8,878 bases of DNA from the NCBI GenBank assembly GCA_031178565.1, contig JAPSIU010000107.1:1-8878 (forward strand). Reading direction: 5' to 3'. The notes below the pieces were generated by a model. The model was given only the letters and a program-made list of their open reading frames with translations. It was not told where the DNA came from and did no database searches. Both the position numbers and the translations under genes were made by a program. This DNA comes from Leucobacter sp. Lineage in GTDB: Bacteria > Actinomycetota > Actinomycetes > Actinomycetales > Microbacteriaceae. Below, one piece after another: positions 5,343 through 8,878 of this stretch (positions are counted from its first letter, which is position 1; each line of letters opens with the position of its first letter).

Positions 5343-5493
5343 GACCCCCGCCAGCCACGCCGAGCACCCCGCGCACGAGCACGAGCACGGCGAGAACTGC
5401 GGCCACGAGACCGTCGAGCACGACGGTCACGTCGACTATCTGCACGACGGACACCGGCACGCCGAGCACGAGGGCCACTACGACGAGCACTGA
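5329..5493 (+). CDS. Small His-rich putative zinc-binding protein (54 aa)
   Basis: The 54-residue product has 14 histidines and one cysteine, arranged as HEHEHGENCGHETVEHDGH followed by repeated HxxH/HDGH steps and ending HYDEH. It has no signal peptide or membrane segment, so it is likely cytoplasmic, although similar small actinobacterial proteins are often labelled zinc transporter permeases in databases. The composition suggests zinc buffering or delivery. ATG 5329 lies inside the end of the SmtB-like gene (14-bp overlap, +1 frame), with AGAGG at 5314-5318 upstream. The overlap and the continued His-richness of the upstream C-terminus suggest translational coupling. A strong hairpin follows 10 nt after the stop. 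The function is inferred from composition and position. Confidence 0.8.
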   Translation: MSTAETPASHAEHPAHEHEHGENCGHETVEHDGHVDYLHDGHRHAEHEGHYDEH

Positions 5494-5502
5494 CCATCGC
5501 GA

Positions 5503-5543
5503 GGTCGGGTGGCGTTCGACATCGGACGCGGCGCCACTCGACC
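5503..5543 (+). terminator. Strong hairpin after the SmtB/His-rich operon
   Basis: GGTCGGGTGGCG (5503-5514) pairs with CGCCACTCGACC (5532-5543): 11 Watson-Crick pairs plus one G-U, loop 17 nt, starting 10 nt after the stop. No U-tract follows, as is usual for high-GC terminators. Immediately downstream, CCCTGA occurs three times (5549, 5560, 5573) without obvious meaning. Confidence 0.65.
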
Positions 5544-5620
5544 AAGCACCCTGAACGAGCCCTGACCGCGCACCCTGACCAATCGTGCGCCGTGTCCCGT
5601 CATGTCGTGCCATAACATAT

Positions 5621-5635
5621 TGATAATGATTATCA
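5621..5635 (+). promoter_or_regulatory. zur box: Perfect 7-1-7 Zur-like box upstream of the CobW-type GTPase
   Basis: TGATAATGATTATCA is a perfect palindrome around a central G. It agrees with the 7-1-7 Zur operators of Actinobacteria and Proteobacteria; Fur boxes are close in form. It overlaps a possible -10 (GATAAT, 5622-5627), so binding would block initiation. It lies 85 bp before the GTPase start, and COG0523 GTPases are commonly Zur-regulated. Confidence 0.8.
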
Positions 5636-5724
5636 TGTCACGCTCGGCTCCGCGCACTCCGCCCACCCCGCCCACTCCCCAAACGGCGTCCGGACCGCGC
5701 CCGCGGACGAGCCGCAGAACATGA
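5635..5724 (+). CDS. Possible 29-aa upstream ORF coupled to the GTPase
   Basis: An ATG at the last base of the Zur-like box opens a 29-codon frame (MSRSAPRTPPTPPTPQ...) whose TGA overlaps the GTPase ATG as ATGA. If GATAAT at 5622-5627 is the -10, transcription would begin on or next to this ATG, so it would be translated leaderless. The GTPase itself has no clear Shine-Dalgarno, which fits coupling. The composition is only Pro/Thr/Arg-rich and has no recognised homolog, so chance is a serious alternative. Confidence 0.3.
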   Translation: MSRSAPRTPPTPPTPQTASGPRPRTSRRT

Positions 5725-6767
5725 CCCGCGTGCCCGTCATCGCGGTGACCGGCTACCTCGGCTCGGGAAAGACGAGCGTCGTCAATCACCTCCTGCGCCG
5801 ACCCGGAGCGCGCCTGGGCGTGGTGGTGAACGATTTCGGCGAACTCAACGTGGACGCCGCGCTCGTCACCGGCCAGATCGACGAGGCTGCCGCCATCTCG
5901 GGCGGATGCCTGTGCTGCCTCCCCGACGCCGGAGGCCTCGACGAAGCGCTCGAGCATCTCGCGCACCCGCGCCTGCGACTGGACGCGGTCCTACTGGAGG
6001 CGAGCGGCGCCGCCGATCCGATCGCACTGGCCCGCCTCCTCCGCTTCAGCGGCGTCGAGCGGATCCGACCCGGCGGAGTGGTCGAGGTGATCGATGCGCT
6101 CGAGCACTTCCGCACCGTCGACGTCCGTCCCGAACCGCCCGCCCACTACCGAGCCGCGACGCTCGTCGTGCTCGCCAAGACCGATCTCATCGCGCCAGGG
6201 GATCGCGAGCAGACCGTCGGGCGCATCAGTGATCGCGTACGGCAGTGCAATCCGCACGCGCAGATCGTCACCGCGCGACACGGACGTCTCGATCCCGCGC
6301 TCGTGTTCGACACCGCCGCGGACGAGGACCCGGCCGATCAGCTTCCGATCGCCAGGCTCGCCCGCGAGGCCGCGATGGAGGCCGCTCGGGAGGTCCCGGG
6401 CGACCACGCCGAGGAGGATCACGAGCACGCCCGGGCGGCTTCGGTGCCGCTCCCCCGGACGGGGTCGCCGACGGCCCTGGTCGACCTGCTCGAGCGACCG
6501 CCCTCGGGATGCTATCGGCTGAAGGGTCGGATCCGCGTTCGCGGGCTCCGAGGCGATCGCGGCTACCTCGTCAACGTCGTCGGAACCGCGATCCACGTCG
6601 CCTCCCTGCCCGCACCCCCGGCAACCGGGGAGCTCGTCGCGATCGGCATGCACCTGGATCCGATCGACGCCGAGCAGCGCCTCCGCGCCGTCGCCCGGAC
6701 GGGGTCCGAGCGCCCCGATACGGCCGGCTTGAAGCGACTGAGCCGCTACCGCCGACTGAGCGACTGA
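5721..6767 (+). CDS. COG0523/CobW-family GTPase, probable zinc metallochaperone
   Basis: This 348-residue G3E-family GTPase likely hands zinc to client proteins during zinc shortage. It shows the Walker A motif GYLGSGKTS (11-19), a switch I-like VVNDFGELNVD (35-45), the metal-binding CxCC in SGGCLCCLP (60-68; C63, C65, C66), EASG (93-96) and the guanine-specificity motif AKTD (152-155; usually NKxD). An acidic, His-containing linker (H229, H234, H236) precedes a CobW C-terminal domain from about 245 (SPTALVDLLERPPSGCYRLKGRIR). The Zur-like box upstream supports a role in zinc rather than cobalamin or nitrile hydratase metabolism. No clear Shine-Dalgarno precedes the ATG; translation may couple to a short upstream frame by ATGA overlap. 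The family is certain, the client unknown. Confidence 0.92.
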   Translation: MTRVPVIAVTGYLGSGKTSVVNHLLRRPGARLGVVVNDFGELNVDAALVTGQIDEAAAISGGCLCCLPDAGGLDEALEHLAHPRLRLDAVLLEASGAADPIALARLLRFSGVERIRPGGVVEVIDALEHFRTVDVRPEPPAHYRAATLVVLAKTDLIAPGDREQTVGRISDRVRQCNPHAQIVTARHGRLDPALVFDTAADEDPADQLPIARLAREAAMEAAREVPGDHAEEDHEHARAASVPLPRTGSPTALVDLLERPPSGCYRLKGRIRVRGLRGDRGYLVNVVGTAIHVASLPAPPATGELVAIGMHLDPIDAEQRLRAVARTGSERPDTAGLKRLSRYRRLSD

Positions 6768-6804
6768 AGCGGCCGCGACAGAACAAGGGACCATCCCGGG
6801 CAGC

Positions 6805-6844
6805 AGCCGCGAGACGGCACTCCCAGCCGCGAGACGGCACTCCC
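6805..6844. repeat. Exact 20-bp tandem duplication
   Basis: AGCCGCGAGACGGCACTCCC occurs twice, head to tail, without mismatch (6805-6824 and 6825-6844). It lies in the gap between the GTPase and the second ArsR gene, ending 13 bp before the candidate -35. Exact identity suggests a recent duplication. A role as a paired upstream binding site is possible but unsupported. Confidence 0.85.
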
Positions 6845-6857
6845 AATCGATCACACC

Positions 6858-6886
6858 TTGCGCCCACTACTGGCAAATCTTATTAT
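6858..6886 (+). promoter_or_regulatory. Promoter of the ArsR-ATPase operon
   Basis: TTGCGC (6858-6863) and TATTAT (6881-6886; five of six bases match TATAAT) are separated by 17 bp. Initiation seven bases after the -10 would fall on the A of ATG 6893, giving a leaderless mRNA. This agrees with the lack of any Shine-Dalgarno before that ATG. Confidence 0.55.
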
Positions 6887-6906
6887 CTAAGCATGCGTGA
6901 AGATAA
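6883..6906. promoter_or_regulatory. Candidate operator (inverted repeat) at the second ArsR start
   Basis: TTATCT (6883-6888) and AGATAA (6901-6906) form a perfect inverted repeat with a 12-bp spacer. It covers the end of the -10, the presumed start site and the first codons. ArsR-family repressors bind such AT-rich dyads over their own promoters. The arms are short, so this is tentative. Confidence 0.4.
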
Positions 6907-7288
6907 CGGGAGATGCACATTCGGGCCGCAGAGCGAATACGCCGACTTCGCCGCGGAGGTGTTCTCGCTGCTGTCGGACGGTACGCGGGTGCGGATCATC
7001 CTGGCATTGGACGAGGGGGAGCTCTCGGTGAACCAGCTCGCGGAACTGGTGGGCAGGTCTCCGACCACGGTCTCGCAGCACCTGGCGAAGCTGCGGTGGG
7101 GCAAGATCGTGCGCGCCCGTCAGGAGGGCACTCGCGTCTTCTACAGCCTCATCGACGAGCACGCCAGAGCACTCGTCACTCACGCCGTCTTCCAGGCGGA
7201 GCACGTCGTCGACAGCATTCCCCCGCATCACCGCACCGCCCCGGGCGCACCCGTGCCGCCGGCGGACGAGACAGAGGAGCAGCGATGA
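6893..7288 (+). CDS. ArsR-family metal-responsive repressor of the P-type ATPase
   Basis: The 131-residue winged-helix regulator probably represses its own operon until metal binds. The DNA-reading helix is in LVGRSPTTVSQHLAKLRWGK (52-71). The helix-5 region reads D88-x-H90, then Q101-x-x-H104 in FQAEH, so one ligand of the usual Asp-His-His-His/Glu site is a glutamine. Other possible ligands are C8 near the N-terminus, H97, and H112-H113 in the tail. The sequence resembles NmtR/AztR-type sensors of Ni, Co, Zn or Cd that control P1B ATPases. ATG 6893 has no Shine-Dalgarno and lies 7 nt after a -10, so it is likely leaderless. Its stop overlaps the ATPase ATG (ATGA), giving tight coupling. The metal cannot be told from sequence. 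Confidence 0.87.
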   Translation: MREDNGRCTFGPQSEYADFAAEVFSLLSDGTRVRIILALDEGELSVNQLAELVGRSPTTVSQHLAKLRWGKIVRARQEGTRVFYSLIDEHARALVTHAVFQAEHVVDSIPPHHRTAPGAPVPPADETEEQR

Positions 7289-8878
7289 ACGTCGAGACCA
7301 CCCCGCGCGTGGAGGAGCCCGCCACCCGGGCGGACGCAGCCGGCCTGCTGAGTCGGATCGACCGCGGCGATCTGCTGCGAACGCTCTTCGTCGGCGCCTG
7401 CGCCGTCGCGGTCGCCTTCGGGCTCACCGCCCCCTGGCCGACCGTTCCGCTCGTCGCCGTCGCGGGCCTCCTCGTCGGGTGCTGGCCGATCATGGTCGAG
7501 GCCTGGGAGGACGTGCGCCACCGCCGGATGAGCATGGAGCTCTCGATGCTCATCGCGATCGCCGCCGCGGCCGCGATCGGAGAGTGGACGACGTCGCTGG
7601 TGATCACCGCTTTTGTGCTCGCCGCGGAGATCCTCGAGGACCTCTCGATGGATCGCGGCCGCGACGCACTGACCGACCTCATGGCTTTCCTGCCCGAAAC
7701 GGTTCAGCTGCGCGAGGGCGACGCGGTCGTCACCGCCCCTCTGGATTCGGTGACTCCCGGGCAGATCGTGGTGGTCGGACCCGGCGGGCGGATCCCGGTC
7801 GACGGGACGCTCGTGGCGGGCGAGTCCACGGTGGACCAGTCGCGCATCACGGGCGAGTCGCTCCCGGTCGACGTCGGCGTGGGCGACGAGGTGTTCGCGG
7901 GCTCGATCAACCAGGTGGGCGCGATCGAGATGCGCGCCGGACGCGTCGGGGCCGACTCGTCGTACGGACGCATCGTCGAGGCCGTGCGGCAGGCCCAGTC
8001 ATCGGAGCCGCCCGTGCAGCGCCTGGCCGACCGACTCGCCGCGTACCTCGTCTACCTCGCCCTCGCCGGGGCCGCGATCACCTACATCGTCACGCGGGAC
8101 CTCACAGCGACGATCTCCGTGGTCGTCGTCGCCGGAGCGTGCGGCATCGCCGCGGGCACTCCCCTGGCCGTGCTGGCCGCGATCGCCCGGATCGCGCGAT
8201 CGGGCGCGTTCGTCAAGGACGGCGCGCACCTGGAAGCGCTCTCGACCGTCGACACCGTCGTGTTCGACAAGACCGGCACGCTCACCACGGGTGCGCCCGC
8301 GGTGACGGGCGTCCACCCCGCGGCCGGCGTCTCGGCCGAGGACCTCCTCGCCGCCGCCGCAGCCGCGGAGTCCTACTCCGAGCACCCCCTCGGACAGGCG
8401 GTCCTCGCCCACGCCCGCGCCGAGGGCGTGTCGATCGCGACGCCGGAGTCCTTCGACTACCAGCCCGGTCTCGGCATCACGGCGACCGTCGGGGGTCGCG
8501 TGGTGGCGGCGGGCAACACCGCCCTCGTGCCCGGCGCCCCGGCCCGGATCGAGGCCCAGGGCATCGCCACGGCGGTGCACGTGAGCATCGACGGCGACTA
8601 CGCGGGCACGATCCTGCTCGCCGATACGATCCGCGATTCCGCCCGTGCCGCGGTCGCCGAGCTGCATCGCCGAGGCCTGCGCACCCTGATGATCACGGGC
8701 GATCAGGAGATCACCGCTCGTGCGGTGGCGGCCGAACTCGGGATCGACGACGTGCGCGCCGGGCTCCTGCCCGACGAGAAGCTGACGGCGATCGACGCCG
8801 AACGCGCCGCGGGCCGCAGGCTGGCGATGGTCGGGGACGGCGTCACCGACGCCCCCGCTCGTGCCAGTGCGGGGGCTC
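7285..8878 (+). CDS. P1B-type heavy-metal P-type ATPase, 3' end beyond window
   Basis: This is a transition-metal efflux pump; 531 complete codons are visible. It lacks an N-terminal HMA or Cys-rich domain. Six membrane segments precede the phosphorylation domain: two near 31-70, a pair near 84-118, then about 251-268 and 275-297. The actuator motif is TGES (189-192), phosphorylation is at D328 in DKTGT, the nucleotide-domain HP pair characteristic of P1B pumps is H367-P368 (SEHPLG), and the hinge is GDGVTDAP (517-524). The sixth membrane segment reads ACGIAAGTPLA (C286-G287-I288) where most P1B pumps have CPC or SPC. GGAG at 7276-7279 is a good ribosome binding site. Control by the overlapping ArsR gene and location among zinc genes suggest Zn, Cd, Co or Ni export, but the altered motif makes the metal uncertain. 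Confidence 0.93.
   Translation, partial: MNVETTPRVEEPATRADAAGLLSRIDRGDLLRTLFVGACAVAVAFGLTAPWPTVPLVAVAGLLVGCWPIMVEAWEDVRHRRMSMELSMLIAIAAAAAIGEWTTSLVITAFVLAAEILEDLSMDRGRDALTDLMAFLPETVQLREGDAVVTAPLDSVTPGQIVVVGPGGRIPVDGTLVAGESTVDQSRITGESLPVDVGVGDEVFAGSINQVGAIEMRAGRVGADSSYGRIVEAVRQAQSSEPPVQRLADRLAAYLVYLALAGAAITYIVTRDLTATISVVVVAGACGIAAGTPLAVLAAIARIARSGAFVKDGAHLEALSTVDTVVFDKTGTLTTGAPAVTGVHPAAGVSAEDLLAAAAAAESYSEHPLGQAVLAHARAEGVSIATPESFDYQPGLGITATVGGRVVAAGNTALVPGAPARIEAQGIATAVHVSIDGDYAGTILLADTIRDSARAAVAELHRRGLRTLMITGDQEITARAVAAELGIDDVRAGLLPDEKLTAIDAERAAGRRLAMVGDGVTDAPARASAGA

Noticed and set aside
5494..5613. Coding frame on the minus strand through the hairpin and intergenic region
   Set aside because: It continues across the His-rich gene in antisense and has no motif or start signal. 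The hairpin and promoter explain the region better.
6245..6892. Upstream in-frame extension of the second ArsR gene through the GTPase gene
   Set aside because: The frame is open by chance. A promoter and a sensible ArsR N-terminus support ATG 6893.
7176..8667. Several minus-strand open frames opposite the P-type ATPase
   Set aside because: The plus strand carries all P-type ATPase motifs, and the opposite frames are Arg/Ala/Gly-rich shadows.

Overview
The window is high-GC DNA with strong Shine-Dalgarno sites, ATGA gene overlaps and several likely leaderless starts. The protein families point to an actinobacterium: an ANTAR response regulator of the PdtaR type, a DUF222/13E12-type HNH protein and an Erm(X)-like methyltransferase. 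I think Microbacteriaceae or a near relative is most likely, but this is inference from gene content and composition only.

Left part (1-2412, minus strand): a PdtaR-like response regulator cut off by the window edge, and a DUF222-HNH protein with a low-complexity internal linker. Between them lie six tandem copies of a degenerate 15-bp unit.

Macrolide resistance module (2400-3404, plus strand): a probable leaderless 21-codon leader ORF ending ...LVRDRRA, then a 10-bp hairpin that starts in the leader stop codon, then a second hairpin that buries the erm ribosome binding site, then an Erm(X)-like 23S rRNA methyltransferase. Together these look like a complete translational attenuator, and this is the most notable non-coding structure in the window. 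A 10-bp inverted repeat and a tRNA-Leu(CAA) gene follow.

Metal homeostasis region (3608-8878): a minus-strand two-gene operon encodes a SAM methyltransferase and an MptD-type ECF transporter S component. Its promoter carries a Zur-like box. Diverging from it are an SmtB-type ArsR zinc sensor and a 54-residue His-rich protein, ending in a strong hairpin. Next come a perfect 7-1-7 Zur-like box and a COG0523/CobW zinc GTPase. A second ArsR regulator with a variant metal site follows, with an apparently leaderless promoter, and it overlaps by ATGA a P1B-type ATPase that is cut off by the right edge. The ATPase has an unusual membrane motif (ACGIAAGTP instead of CPC).

Taken together, the right half reads as a zinc/transition-metal island. 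The Zur-boxed genes would serve scarcity (metallochaperone, and perhaps uptake of a metal complex), and the ArsR-controlled genes would serve excess (sensing, buffering, efflux). The family calls are well supported by motifs; the regulatory links are inferred from sequence alone.
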